Assembly (NCBI GenBank): GCA_022361155.1 | Contig: JAKSBK010000307.1 | Span: 1 to 50,851, forward strand | DNA from: Pseudomonadota bacterium | GTDB lineage: Bacteria > Myxococcota_A > Polyangia > Polyangiales > JAKSBK01 | Length of the DNA stretch: 50,851 bases | Direction: 5' to 3' | In this document: positions 34,209-43,157 of the stretch, piece by piece | How positions within the stretch are numbered: position 1 is the first letter of the stretch | How the letters are laid out: each line of letters begins with the position of its first letter | Notes under the pieces: generated by a model | Seen by the model: the letters and a program-made list of their open reading frames with translations, nothing else | Told to the model about the DNA's origin: nothing | Database searches by the model: none | Position numbers and translations under genes: made by a program

Positions 34209-34850
34209 CTAAGGCGCCGTCGAGCCCAGACGCTTGCGCATGCGTTTTACCAAGGTGTCCCAACCGTCTTTGCGAATGATCCGATTGAACTGGCTGCGGT
34301 AGTTGCGCACCAGGCTCACGCCATCGGTGGTGATGTCGAACACTCTCCAGGCGCCGGCCTTTGTTGCTAGTGAGTACTCGATCTCCAGGGCGGGAGCCCG
34401 CGGGTTCGTTTTGGAACGCGCCACGGTACGCACCACCACGCCATCGCTCCCGCGGGCCTCTCCCGTGTAGCTCACGCGATAGTCCAGGGTATCCTCCAGG
34501 CTCTTCTGGTAGCTGCGCTCTACGAGCCGCCGCAGCAGCGCGACAAATCCCTTGCGGCGTGCCGAGCTCAATCCTTCCCAATGATCGGCCAATGCGCGCC
34601 GCGAAAGGCCCTCGAAGTCCAACAGCTCCCGCAACTCCCGGTTGAGGCGTTTCGTTCGTGTTTCCCGAGCGGCTGCGCTCTTGCCCGTTTCCCGCAGCAG
34701 CTTCTGCAAGCTCGCGTGACGGGTCTTTACGAACTCGGTGGCGCCCGCCTGCTGTGCGGATGCGGGATCGAGCAGCAGCTGCGACAGGAGCAGCAGCGCG
34801 GCGACGACGCTGTGAGCCAGTACCACTTGCCGTTGGTTGAACCTGACCAC
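34209..34850 (-). CDS. MlaC/Ttg2D-like periplasmic phospholipid-binding protein
   Basis: A 213-residue protein starting at GTG 34850, placed by GAGGAGG six bases upstream. A signal peptide (HSVVAALLLLSQLLLDPASA) precedes the family core: LRELLDFEGLSRRALADHW, FVALLRRLVERSYQKSLE, VVVRTVARSK, WRVFDITTDGVSLVRNYRSQF. In the Mla pathway MlaC ferries phospholipids across the periplasm, but here the usual MlaA, MlaD, MlaE and MlaF genes are absent from the neighbourhood. They may lie elsewhere; position alone does not prove the function. Confidence 0.85.
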   Translation of the reverse strand: MVRFNQRQVVLAHSVVAALLLLSQLLLDPASAQQAGATEFVKTRHASLQKLLRETGKSAAARETRTKRLNRELRELLDFEGLSRRALADHWEGLSSARRKGFVALLRRLVERSYQKSLEDTLDYRVSYTGEARGSDGVVVRTVARSKTNPRAPALEIEYSLATKAGAWRVFDITTDGVSLVRNYRSQFNRIIRKDGWDTLVKRMRKRLGSTAP

Positions 34851-34961
34851 GAGGCCTCCTCGGCTCTTGGACGGGACAGGTGCCGGCCTATTCAGGGTGG
34901 TTCGGCTCGAAATCGGTGACCGATGCGCGCCCAGGCTCGGCACGGGGGCTTGATTGGGGTA

Positions 34962-35729
34962 CTAGCCGCTGGTCAGACGACGGATTTCTTCGCGGATGAT
35001 GGTTTCGGCCAGGTCCGGAACCACCTCCCATACGACCTGCTCGACCACTTCGCGCGAAAGCGCAAGCACCGCCTGGATCTGGTGTGCGGTCAGATCCAGT
35101 GCCTTCAGCCGCTCCGCCAGGTTTGCGCTGGCGGCCGAGGCAGCCTCGGCGGCGCTCGGTGGCGCCGGCTTGCGAATCGAAGGTGTCGGAGGAGGCGTGG
35201 CGGCCGCTGCGGGTGGCGGGGGAGCCGGGCGCGCGCCCGGAGTTGGCGGGGGGCCTGGCGGGCCAGGCGCGTACGCCAAGGTTGCCGTGCGAGCTCGCAC
35301 CGCTGTGGACGGTGGAGGCTTGGGCGCCGCAGCTGCCGCCGGCGTTGCTGCAACGGCGTCGGTGCTCCCCGCGGCTGCCAGCTGGCGAACCCGATCGATC
35401 ACCGATTGGGTATCGAAGGGCTTGACGATGTGCCCATCCACGGCGCACTCCTTGCCCTTGGACTGGTCAAAGGGGCGCTTTTGGCTTGCCATCACCACGA
35501 CGGGCGTAGTGCCAAGCTCCGCCTTGATGGCCCGCGAAACTTCATAGCCGTCCATTCCATCCATGGTAGCGTCCGCGAGCACGATGTCGGGCTGCAGCTC
35601 GCGCGCCTTGGTAAGTGCACCGGCGCCGTTTTCAACGGTGACAACGCGATCGCCCTCGCCCGCGAATGTCATCTCGAGCACACGACGCATCGTGGCGCTG
35701 TCGTCTGCCACCAAAATCGTGACCGGCAC
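34962..35729 (-). CDS. Response regulator with Pro/Ala-rich linker and conserved C-terminal helix
   Basis: A 255-residue protein. The receiver domain (residues 1-120) has the acidic pair in LVADDSATMRR, the phosphorylated Asp in DIVLADATMDGMDGYE, VVMASQKR and the Lys in HIVKPFDT. A very Pro/Ala-rich linker (about 125-200) follows, then a C-terminal helix (LSREVVEQVVWEVVPDLAE) ending in TIIREEIRRLTSG. This tail is reminiscent of myxobacterial motility and polarity regulators, but I cannot place it firmly. There is no DNA-binding domain, so output is probably by protein contact. GTG 35729 has GAGGAGG upstream. It leads the minus-strand group and is divergent from trmB. Confidence 0.85.
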   Translation of the reverse strand: MPVTILVADDSATMRRVLEMTFAGEGDRVVTVENGAGALTKARELQPDIVLADATMDGMDGYEVSRAIKAELGTTPVVVMASQKRPFDQSKGKECAVDGHIVKPFDTQSVIDRVRQLAAAGSTDAVAATPAAAAAPKPPPSTAVRARTATLAYAPGPPGPPPTPGARPAPPPPAAAATPPPTPSIRKPAPPSAAEAASAASANLAERLKALDLTAHQIQAVLALSREVVEQVVWEVVPDLAETIIREEIRRLTSG

Positions 35730-35840
35730 TGAGGCCTCCTCAAGTGAAGAGAAACAGCCGAATGTTCAGGGTCCGGATACGTAAGCTACACGCCAAGGTC
35801 AAGAAAATCCAGGGATTGGCGCTGATCCTGGAGCGATTCG

Positions 35841-36506
35841 ATGTTCGGCGCGGAGTTGACTGGGCTGGCGTGCGGGATTACCAGCCCGCACGTGTCCGAA
35901 GCTGGCCAGCGGCGCCCCAATTACGTTGCGCTCGCCCCGCAGGCGCCTTTGGGAGCGATCTGCGCTCCGGACTTGCTTGGCGGTGTGAGGGAGCTCGAGC
36001 TCGAGCTTGGCTTCGGGCGTGGAGGCTTCCTGCTGGAGCGTGCGCGCGCGTGCCGAAGCAGGGGTCTGATCGGAATCGAGCTCAAAGCCAAGTGGGTCTG
36101 CGTGGCAGCCTGCCGCTTGCGGGAGCAGCGTCTGCACAATGTGCGCGTTTTCCACGGGGACGCGAGGGAGCTGTTGCCGCGCTTCGAACCGGATGCGTGC
36201 ATCCGGCGCGCATTCGTTCACTTTCCCGACCCGTGGTGGAAGAAGCGGCACCTGAAGCGACGTCTGCTCGGCGACACCCTGGTTCAAGAGCTGGCCAGGC
36301 TGCTGGAGCCCGCGGGCGAGCTCTTCGTGCAGACCGACGTACAAGAACGCGCCGTCGAGCTCGCGGCACGGCTGCGGGTGCATCCTGGGTTTTGCCTGCA
36401 ACAGCAGCCTCCTGACGTCAACCCGTACGGAGCGCGCTCGAACCGGGAGCGACGTGCCGAGCAGGATGGGTTGCCGATCTACCGTGTGCTCGCGCGCCGA
36501 ACCTAG
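35841..36506 (+). CDS. trmB: tRNA (guanine-N7)-methyltransferase
   Basis: Forms m7G46 in the variable loop of tRNAs using S-adenosylmethionine. The 221-residue protein shows the SAM loop LELGFGRGGFLLERA, IGIELKAKWV, the signature FVHFPDPWWKKRHLKRR and the C-terminal NPYGARSNRERRAEQDGLP, where family members have a conserved T-x-x-E-like end. GGAG lies nine bases before the ATG. It is a single gene facing the amidase. Confidence 0.93.
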   Translation: MFGAELTGLACGITSPHVSEAGQRRPNYVALAPQAPLGAICAPDLLGGVRELELELGFGRGGFLLERARACRSRGLIGIELKAKWVCVAACRLREQRLHNVRVFHGDARELLPRFEPDACIRRAFVHFPDPWWKKRHLKRRLLGDTLVQELARLLEPAGELFVQTDVQERAVELAARLRVHPGFCLQQQPPDVNPYGARSNRERRAEQDGLPIYRVLARRT

Positions 36507-36799
36507 CCGTTCCTGTCCAGAATCGCGCCAGGGCGGCTTACGTCCTCGAAAAAAGTCCTCTCCCTGGCATCGATTCTGGAAAGGAGCTGAGGTGTCGGCC
36601 AGACATGGATGAGCTAGTGCCCGTCCCGAAACTCCGGACCGAGCATGGCGCAGCGCCGCGGGGTCGGATGGCGTGTTGGCGAACCGAGGAAATGCAGCGC
36701 ATGCGGTTGGAATCGAGCAGGGTCGAGCGTGAGCCGGCGCGGCAGACGGCTTCGCGCCGCAAGCCAGGCGACGGGAGCGAGTTTTGGACCGGACACGAA
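36507..36799. other. Convergent gap between trmB and the amidase gene
   Basis: This stretch holds no gene that I can support. Open frames on both strands (for example from 36605 forward and 36796 reverse) show no family features. A short ATGGATGAG at 36604 resembles the end of the repeat arms, but the similarity stops after nine bases. Confidence 0.5.
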
Positions 36800-38209
36800 C
36801 TAGCTGATCGGCCAGTCGGGGTGCCATGGGCGCTCGCGCTCGAAAGCGCGCGCGGCTTGCAACACCACGTCGTCGCGGCGAAACGGTCCCACGATCTGCA
36901 TGCCAATGGGCAGGCCCGACCCGGTCATGCCTGCTCGCACGCTCGCGCCTGGGTTCCAGGTCAGGCTGAAGGGAATCGTGAACAGGCCGGCGGCGTTTGG
37001 ATCGCGGGCCCAGCTGTCGAGCTCGCCCGGGAAAGGACCGCCTGCGGCGGGAGCCTCGTAGGGGGTGGTGGGGGTTAGGAGCAGGTCCACATCCGCAAAG
37101 GTCCGGGCGCACCACGCGAGCACCGCAGCCCGGCGCTCCTGGATTTCGCCCCACCGTGTTGGGCCCATTTCCCGAGCCTGGCGCAGAGCCTGCTGCAGAT
37201 AGCGGGCGAGCAGGGGTCGCGCCGCAGGCAGCTGCCGGCGCAATTTGGCGGCCAGCTCCCAGGCGACCAGGCTCATCCAGGCATCCCCCGCGGGTGGCGG
37301 CCCCCCGGTGATGGTGCGGATTTCGTGGCCAAGGCTCTCGTACACGCGCGCGCTTGCCTCTACCGCGGCGCCGATTTCGGCCTGCACCTGCGCGTGCCCG
37401 AGGTCGAGGGAAAGTCCGATCGTCAGCTTCGGCAACGCGCAGTTGCGGGTGCGCTCCAGAAAGGAATAGCCGCTCTGCGGTAGCGACGACGGGTCCTCGG
37501 GGGCAGGACCGGTCAGCAAGTCGACAAGCAGGGCAGCGTCTTGCACCGTCTTGGTCAACGGGCCGCAGACGAGCACCTGACTCGCGTCCCAGATCCGGGG
37601 CGAGGCCACGGGAACGCGACCGCGTGAAGGCTTGAGACCGAAAGCGCCGGACCAGGCGGCCGGGATTCGAATCGAACCGCCAGCGTCGCTCGCCGTGACC
37701 AGCGGCAGCATGCCGGACACCAGGGCGGCGGCAGAGCCCCCGCTCGAGCCGCCGGGTGTTCGCTCCGGGTTCCAGGGACTGCGGGTGACTCCGTGCAACA
37801 GGTTCTTCGTGAGCGCGCTGGTGCCGAACTCGGGCACGTTCGTCTTACCGACGACAATCGCTCCGGCAGCGCGCAGCCGCGCCACATGGATCTCGTCTCG
37901 TTGTGCTACCGCGTTGCCGAACAGCCTGGATCCGTGCGAGGTGACCAAGCCTGTCGCGTCCTCGAGATCCTTGACCCCGCAGGGAATCCCCTCGAGCGGG
38001 CGCGCGCGCCCGCTCGTGAGGCGCGTGTCTGCCCGGCGCGCCTCGCTTAGAAGCGCATCCGGGTCTCGCATGGCGACGAGCGCGTTGACCTCGGCGTTCT
38101 TGGTCTCGATGCAGCCGAGCACCGCTTGCATGAGCTCGACGGCGGAGAGCTTGCGCCGGCTGAGCTGCTCGCAGAGCTCGATCAGGCTCCAGCGTGCAAT
38201 GTCGTGCAT
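36800..38209 (-). CDS. Amidase signature family hydrolase
   Basis: A 469-residue amidase of the Ser-cisSer-Lys family. The catalytic Lys is in IPCGVKDLED, the cis-Ser in PGGSSGGSAAALVSG and the nucleophile Ser in SDAGGSIRIPAAWSG; PSRGRVPVASP and FTIPFSLTWNPGASV complete the pattern. It could be a GatA-like or a general amide hydrolase. The lack of gatB and gatC beside it and its C-terminal region favour a general amidase. ATG 38209 is used; the frame runs upstream into the repeat at 38220. There is no signal peptide. Confidence 0.85.
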   Translation of the reverse strand: MHDIARWSLIELCEQLSRRKLSAVELMQAVLGCIETKNAEVNALVAMRDPDALLSEARRADTRLTSGRARPLEGIPCGVKDLEDATGLVTSHGSRLFGNAVAQRDEIHVARLRAAGAIVVGKTNVPEFGTSALTKNLLHGVTRSPWNPERTPGGSSGGSAAALVSGMLPLVTASDAGGSIRIPAAWSGAFGLKPSRGRVPVASPRIWDASQVLVCGPLTKTVQDAALLVDLLTGPAPEDPSSLPQSGYSFLERTRNCALPKLTIGLSLDLGHAQVQAEIGAAVEASARVYESLGHEIRTITGGPPPAGDAWMSLVAWELAAKLRRQLPAARPLLARYLQQALRQAREMGPTRWGEIQERRAAVLAWCARTFADVDLLLTPTTPYEAPAAGGPFPGELDSWARDPNAAGLFTIPFSLTWNPGASVRAGMTGSGLPIGMQIVGPFRRDDVVLQAARAFERERPWHPDWPIS

Positions 38210-38219
38210 GCAAGCCTTG

Positions 38220-38330
38220 GGGTCCGCGGAAGAATAACTCGCCTGTATCGCCGGGGGCCGGGCGCCGCTGGCAAGGCGCAACGACGAGGAATATTGGGGA
38301 TATTTCGAGGAGGCGCAACATAGCCGGCAG
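38220..38330 (+). repeat. Second copy of the dispersed element, left arm plus body
   Basis: Positions 38227-38329 align to 4314-4415 with about 8 differences in about 100 bases. The left arm is GGGTCCGCGGAAGAATAACT. The right arm found at 4435 is missing; the TonB receptor stop codon begins at 38345, so the copy may be truncated. It sits between the receptor gene and the amidase. Confidence 0.75.
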
Positions 38331-38342
38331 CGCCCCGAACCC

Positions 38343-41150
38343 TTACCACTCGCCCTTGACTCCGATGATGGGGATGATGGGCAAGCCGCCCTGCACGTCG
38401 CTGTCGCTGAAATCGTAGTTGTAGACGATGCCTTGAGGGTTCTTGCGGTTGTAGGCGTTGATCACGCTCAGGTATGCCGAGAGTCGCCAGACGTCGTAGA
38501 CCCAGGTCTTGTCGACGCGCAGGTCCATTTGATGGAAGCTTGGCGCTCGGGCCGAGTTGAGCGCTCCGGGAACCGCCACGTATTCGTCGCGCTCGTGGAC
38601 GTACACACCATAAGCGACCGGCGTGTACGGATTGCCGGAGACGATACGCCAGCGCAGGCCGAGCTCCCAGTTGCGGGGCAATCGGTAGGACGCGACCAGT
38701 GCGAAGATGTGGGTCTGATCGAAATCGAACGGCCGGTAGTCGTTCGAGCCGGCGTCCAGTCGTTCGGCTCGCATCAGCGTGTAGGAGAGCCAGCCGCGGA
38801 AGTTGTTGGCAAACTTGTGCTCGATGAACGTCTCCGCACCGTACACGCGGCCGGTGCGGTTGTTGTCGAAGTAGAGCGGTACGAGCTGCTCGTTGCTGGC
38901 CCGGACGGCGTCTGTGGGACCCACCAGCCGGTAGAGGGACTTGTAGAACAACGTGAAGTCTGCGCGCAGGTACTCCACGGGCCGTGCTTCGACGCCCACC
39001 GAATACTGAGCTCCCGCCTGCAGTCTGAGGTCGGGATTGCCGAACTCGGGTGAGTACTCCCAGGGTTGAGGCTCTTGGTGCACGACCGCTACCCCGGCTT
39101 TGAGCGCAAACCGATCCCAATCGTAGCGAACCAAAAGACGCGGATCGAAGCTGAACTCGCTGGCCGCCTCGAAGTAATCGAGCCGCAGACCAGGGACGAG
39201 TCGAAAGCGGCCCACCTGCAGCTCGGCCTCGATAAACGGAGCCAGGCTGAAGCCGATATCGTTGTCTTCGCTTGCGGTCCTGGATGTTCGAGGATCGAAG
39301 TCCTGCGGTCCCGAGCCTTCGCTCGGCGGGCTCGGGGCAAGCACGAAGACGTCGGTCACGCTCGCGATCGCGTCCAAGCCCAGATTGACGCGCACGGCGG
39401 GGCTCAAGGTGAAGGCAGCGGTGTTGCGCACCTGAAGCGTGGTGGGACGAATATCGAGCTTGAAGATGCCAAGCCCTTGGACGTCGATGACATCCTTGCC
39501 CAGCGCGACGCGCAGATGATTCGAGAACGTCCGATCCGGCGTGTAGCGGTACTCCAGCATGGCTCGGTTGAAACGAGTCGCGAAGGACGCGCCATTGCTC
39601 TGTGCGAGGGGTACGACATCCGCGGCGTCCGCGAACAACAACTCGAGCCTGTCGTCCGATCCGAGGAACAAGAAGCGCAGGTCGTGCGCCGGTGCCGGGC
39701 GATACACCGCCAGCACCTGGTAGTCGTAGTAGCGGGGCGCGGTGATCAGTCCGATGGGGGCATCGTCCGGAATCGCCGCGTTCAGCACGAAGTCGATGTA
39801 GCTGCGGCGTGCGCCCAGCGCGATGGCGGCCTTGTCGCCCAGAGGCATTTCGAGGAACAGCGCGGTGTCGAGCAAACTGATGTCCAGGGATCCGTGCACC
39901 CCGTCGGGCTCGAGGCGCTTGAGCCGTGCGTCGAAGATACCGCCGAGTGCGCGCCCGTACTGCACTCCGAAGTTGCCGGGATAGAAGTCGATGCTCTCGA
40001 GCATGCTGGCGGGCAGCACGCTCTTGAGCCCGCCGAAGTGGTACACGAGCGGCAGCTCGATGCCCTCCACGAAGATACGCGTGTCTTCAGGAGCCGATCC
40101 CCGAACGATGATCTCGCCGGTCCCGTCGAACGCTCGCGCGACCCCCGGAAGGTTTTCGACCACGAGCACAGGGTCGCCCAGGGTGCCCGGTACGCGGAGA
40201 ATCTCCTCGCGCGACAGGCTACGACGATTGACCTCCTTGCGAGCGCGCGGGGCTTCCACGAGCACCTCGAAAGGGTTGTAGGAGCCGCGCTCCACGTAGT
40301 AGCGCACATCCACGCGCTCGCCCGCGCTCACGCGTTCCTCGGTGTCGAGGGCGTAGTAGCCTTGGGCGTCGAGGCGGAGTTTCCAGATGCCAGGGGCTAG
40401 GTCGCGGAATCTGAAACGGCCGCTTGCGTCCGTAGTGGCTTCGTAGGCTTCGGGCGGCCGGCTTCCCTTTCGCGTGACGCTGACCAGGACACCCACGAGC
40501 TTGCTGCGCGTTCCGCGTTCGAGCAGCTCGCCCGCGAAGTTGACCACCGGAGCCCTCGGGGGTGGGGGCTCGGGCGAGCGCGCGGGGGCAGCCGTGGCGG
40601 AGCCGCTGGCCGCCGGCGGGGCGGCCAGGGGCGGAAGGGCGAAGTTGAACGAGTACTCGATCCGAACCGGTACGGGCACTCCGTTCTCGCGCGCGGGCTC
40701 GAAGTGCAATCGGCCGGCTGCCTCGCGTGCCGCCTGCTCGAAGCCGTAGTCGCTGTCCTTGGGCAGGGCCACGCCTTGTTCGGTCGCGGCCAAGCTCTGC
40801 GATACGCCGACCACGCTGGCGCTGCCCGAGGCGTCGATCTCGAGCTCGAGCACCACCCGGCCCTGAACACGCTCCGCCAGCGCCCTCTCGGGATAGACCG
40901 CATCGGCGGCGCGTTTCAGCACCGGAGGCTCGAGCAGCGGCTGCTGGGCGGACTGTTCCGCCGCCGCAGTGCCCGTTTCCGGCTGCGCAGCTTGTCCGGT
41001 CTGTCCGCGCGCAGTCTGTCCATGCGCAGCCGGTAGCGCGAGCGCCAGGGCGGCTGCCACGACAAGCGAGCCCGTTGCGCTTCGCTTCGTCGTGGCTCGC
41101 CAACTCGTTCGGCCTGCTGCCGCAGTGGAGCCCGTGTGCAGCCCCATCAT
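38343..41150 (-). CDS. TonB-dependent outer-membrane receptor with N-terminal TonB-C-like domain
   Basis: A 935-residue outer-membrane transporter. After a signal peptide (LVVAAALALALPAAHGQ) comes a TonB C-terminal-like domain (about residues 75-172: PPVLKRAADAVYPERAL, GRVVLELEIDASGSA), a Pro-rich linker, a carboxypeptidase-regulatory-like beta domain (about 205-285: GVLVSVTRKGS, FRFRDLAPG), the plug (about 305-415: LVVENLPGVARAFDGTGEI, IVRGSAPEDTRIFVEGIELP) and a barrel ending in aromatic Trp (GVKGEW). ATG 41150 overlaps the upstream lipoprotein stop as ATGA. It is the last gene of exbB-exbD-tonB-lipoprotein-receptor, so its substrate is imported by that dedicated system; the substrate is unknown. 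Confidence 0.9.
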   Translation of the reverse strand: MMGLHTGSTAAAGRTSWRATTKRSATGSLVVAAALALALPAAHGQTARGQTGQAAQPETGTAAAEQSAQQPLLEPPVLKRAADAVYPERALAERVQGRVVLELEIDASGSASVVGVSQSLAATEQGVALPKDSDYGFEQAAREAAGRLHFEPARENGVPVPVRIEYSFNFALPPLAAPPAASGSATAAPARSPEPPPPRAPVVNFAGELLERGTRSKLVGVLVSVTRKGSRPPEAYEATTDASGRFRFRDLAPGIWKLRLDAQGYYALDTEERVSAGERVDVRYYVERGSYNPFEVLVEAPRARKEVNRRSLSREEILRVPGTLGDPVLVVENLPGVARAFDGTGEIIVRGSAPEDTRIFVEGIELPLVYHFGGLKSVLPASMLESIDFYPGNFGVQYGRALGGIFDARLKRLEPDGVHGSLDISLLDTALFLEMPLGDKAAIALGARRSYIDFVLNAAIPDDAPIGLITAPRYYDYQVLAVYRPAPAHDLRFLFLGSDDRLELLFADAADVVPLAQSNGASFATRFNRAMLEYRYTPDRTFSNHLRVALGKDVIDVQGLGIFKLDIRPTTLQVRNTAAFTLSPAVRVNLGLDAIASVTDVFVLAPSPPSEGSGPQDFDPRTSRTASEDNDIGFSLAPFIEAELQVGRFRLVPGLRLDYFEAASEFSFDPRLLVRYDWDRFALKAGVAVVHQEPQPWEYSPEFGNPDLRLQAGAQYSVGVEARPVEYLRADFTLFYKSLYRLVGPTDAVRASNEQLVPLYFDNNRTGRVYGAETFIEHKFANNFRGWLSYTLMRAERLDAGSNDYRPFDFDQTHIFALVASYRLPRNWELGLRWRIVSGNPYTPVAYGVYVHERDEYVAVPGALNSARAPSFHQMDLRVDKTWVYDVWRLSAYLSVINAYNRKNPQGIVYNYDFSDSDVQGGLPIIPIIGVKGEW

Positions 41151-42175
41151 GGCGCGATCAACCTGACCCTGCGCTCCTGCCAGTCCACGCCACCTCGCCC
41201 GTCGCGCAGCACGACCCACAGCCGGGCTGTATCGCGCGGGTAGTCCGCCGTCATGGGCGCGATCCAGGAGTTGGAACGCAGGTTGTCCAGGCTCGTTTCG
41301 CCTTCCCGAAACGAAGTCCGCGTTTGGTCGTACTCGCCCCCCTCCGTGAACCAGGTGGCTGTGAGGTCCTCGCGTTGCGGGTCACCGTTGTCGCCGATGT
41401 AGGTCTCGACGCTCTCGGGTGCGAGCTCGAACTCGAGCCGGTGCTCGGCGCCGCGTTCGAGCTCCACGGCGGGCTCACCGGTGAGCGGCATGAGCCGCCC
41501 GCCTTGGTCGACCTGGAGCTGCATCAACCTCGGGTTCTGGTTGGGAGCGCTGTCGCGGCTGAAGAGCAGAGCAAGGTCGCGGATGGCTCGGACCCGCTCG
41601 GTGGCGCTTTCGACCTCCAGTCGAATACGGACGTTTAGCGCGCGGCCCGAACAGTCGGGAATGGGCAGGTTCTGCGAGCTCCCGCCCAGCGACGCCTGCA
41701 GCCCTGACCGCAGCAGTACGCATATCCATTGCAGCTGACCTTCCGCCAGACCGTAGGCGAACTGCGCGCTCGGCTCGTTGCCGAGCACAAGCGGCGGCAG
41801 GGCGGCCTGATCGAGCCCCAGTGCGTCCCGCAAGGCGTCGAGCTCGGCGGAACCGATCGGGCAGTCGCTGTCGCTGCCGGCAGGAGTCGCAAGCGGGCAC
41901 CAGCTCCAGCGGTAGGACGCTTGGTCGTCGCTGACCAACGCGGTCAGGGTGCTAACTGCGACGCTCGCTTGTCCGGGCCGCTGCGTGACCTCGGGAGCAG
42001 CAGTCCCTGGGTCCGCAGACCGAGCTGGCAGCAGCTCCGGCGGGTCGGCCCGCAGCCCCAAGACGCGCAGGCCTTGCACCTCGTTGTAGGGCGCAAAATC
42101 CGGCTCGCAGCCGGCACACCACACGCCCAAGCAGATGGCCGCAACCGCCCCTAAATGTCGTGCTCCCGTGCGCAT
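41147..42175 (-). CDS. Predicted lipoprotein of the TonB locus
   Basis: A 342-residue protein with signal AAICLGVWCAGC, a likely lipobox with a non-ideal -3 residue. The mature part begins EPDFAPYNEVQGLRVLGLRADPPEL, a start seen in myxobacterial lipoproteins of unknown function, and continues as a mainly beta protein (RIRLEVESATERVRAI, HRLEFELAPES, ARLWVVLRDGRGGVDW). I recognise no catalytic site. Translational coupling to the receptor (ATGA) and position after tonB suggest a surface substrate-binding or receptor-associated partner. AGGTGA precedes the ATG. Confidence 0.75.
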   Translation of the reverse strand: MRTGARHLGAVAAICLGVWCAGCEPDFAPYNEVQGLRVLGLRADPPELLPARSADPGTAAPEVTQRPGQASVAVSTLTALVSDDQASYRWSWCPLATPAGSDSDCPIGSAELDALRDALGLDQAALPPLVLGNEPSAQFAYGLAEGQLQWICVLLRSGLQASLGGSSQNLPIPDCSGRALNVRIRLEVESATERVRAIRDLALLFSRDSAPNQNPRLMQLQVDQGGRLMPLTGEPAVELERGAEHRLEFELAPESVETYIGDNGDPQREDLTATWFTEGGEYDQTRTSFREGETSLDNLRSNSWIAPMTADYPRDTARLWVVLRDGRGGVDWQERRVRLIAP

Positions 42176-42204
42176 GGTTCACCTGGTGTCGTGGGTCCCT
42201 GGCC

Positions 42205-43110
42205 CTAGCCCTTGTCGTTGAGTCGATACTTCACAGGGTACGCCAGCGTATAGACGAAAGGCTTTCCGTTCTTGCGTGCCGGTGTGTAGCGCTGGCGGTA
42301 GGCGGCTTCAACCGCGTTGGCGTTGAACTCGGCGTGCGGTGATGCCTTTACGATCTTGACGGCGACGACCCTACCTCGCCTGTCGATGCGCACCTCGAGC
42401 ACCACCTGCCCTTCGATGTTCTGGGCGCGCAGCAGCTCGGGGTACTCGGGTTTGACGCGACCGATCCAGCGTGGAAGCTCGATGCTGTCCCCCTTTTGCG
42501 CCACATAGCTGGCCCGGCGGTTCGTAGCTGCTGCGCGCGGTGCAGGTGGCGGTACCGCTCTCGCCAGCTTCGGATCGCTGGCCGTGCCTGCGGTCTGGCC
42601 GAGCAGGGTGTTGCCAACCGCGAACCCCGGTCCCTTGCCTGCCTGCACGGTGGACTCGAAGCGCAGCCCGACGATGCGCCGGGGAGGTGAGGGCGCCGGC
42701 GGGGTCGGCTGTGGTGGTGGCCTGGGTCGCTCGCGCACCAGGGGCTTGGGTTTGGGGCGGCGCTTCGGCTTGGGTGTTGGCTGCTCCGGTTTTGGCTTTG
42801 GTTTCGGCTTCGGCTCAGGGGGAGGAGGGGGAGGGGGTTTTTGTTCTACTATCGCGACCTTGATGCGCTCTTCGCGCAGCTGCTTGGCGCCGTCGTCCAG
42901 CAGGCGGTTGACGCCTGCGATCGCGAGCGCGACCGCGACGTGGACACCGAGCGCAACGGCCAGCAGGACGGCTACGCCCGCGGAGCGCATGCGGCTTTTC
43001 CGCTTTCCGGACAGCAGCGGATCGGGACCCCGATCAGCGGGGCTGAGGGCGCGCCCGGTTCGTTTGCGGCGTGCCTTACGCATTTCGAGACGATGCCGAT
43101 GGGTTGACAT
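42205..43110 (-). CDS. tonB: TonB energy transducer
   Basis: A 301-residue inner-membrane protein linking ExbB/ExbD energy to the receptor. It has a basic N-terminus, one membrane helix (VAVLLAVALGVHVAVALAI), a long Pro/Lys region (PPPPPPPEPKPKPKPKP and related) that spans the periplasm, and the TonB C-terminal domain (RVKPEYPELLRAQNIEGQ, VVLEVRIDRRGRVVAVKIV, RYTPARKNGKPFVYTLAYPV). ATG 43110 is chosen; a GTG 27 bases upstream is possible. It lies between exbD and the lipoprotein gene. Confidence 0.92.
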   Translation of the reverse strand: MSTHRHRLEMRKARRKRTGRALSPADRGPDPLLSGKRKSRMRSAGVAVLLAVALGVHVAVALAIAGVNRLLDDGAKQLREERIKVAIVEQKPPPPPPPEPKPKPKPKPEQPTPKPKRRPKPKPLVRERPRPPPQPTPPAPSPPRRIVGLRFESTVQAGKGPGFAVGNTLLGQTAGTASDPKLARAVPPPAPRAAATNRRASYVAQKGDSIELPRWIGRVKPEYPELLRAQNIEGQVVLEVRIDRRGRVVAVKIVKASPHAEFNANAVEAAYRQRYTPARKNGKPFVYTLAYPVKYRLNDKG

Positions 43111-43157
43111 GGGTTGCTGTCCTGCAGCGGTGACCACGTGCTTGGGACCGCAGGCGA

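Noticed and set aside
36604-36630. ATGGATGAG sequence as a further repeat arm
   Set aside because: Identity to the arms ends after nine bases and lacks the GAAGAA and GGGCCC parts.
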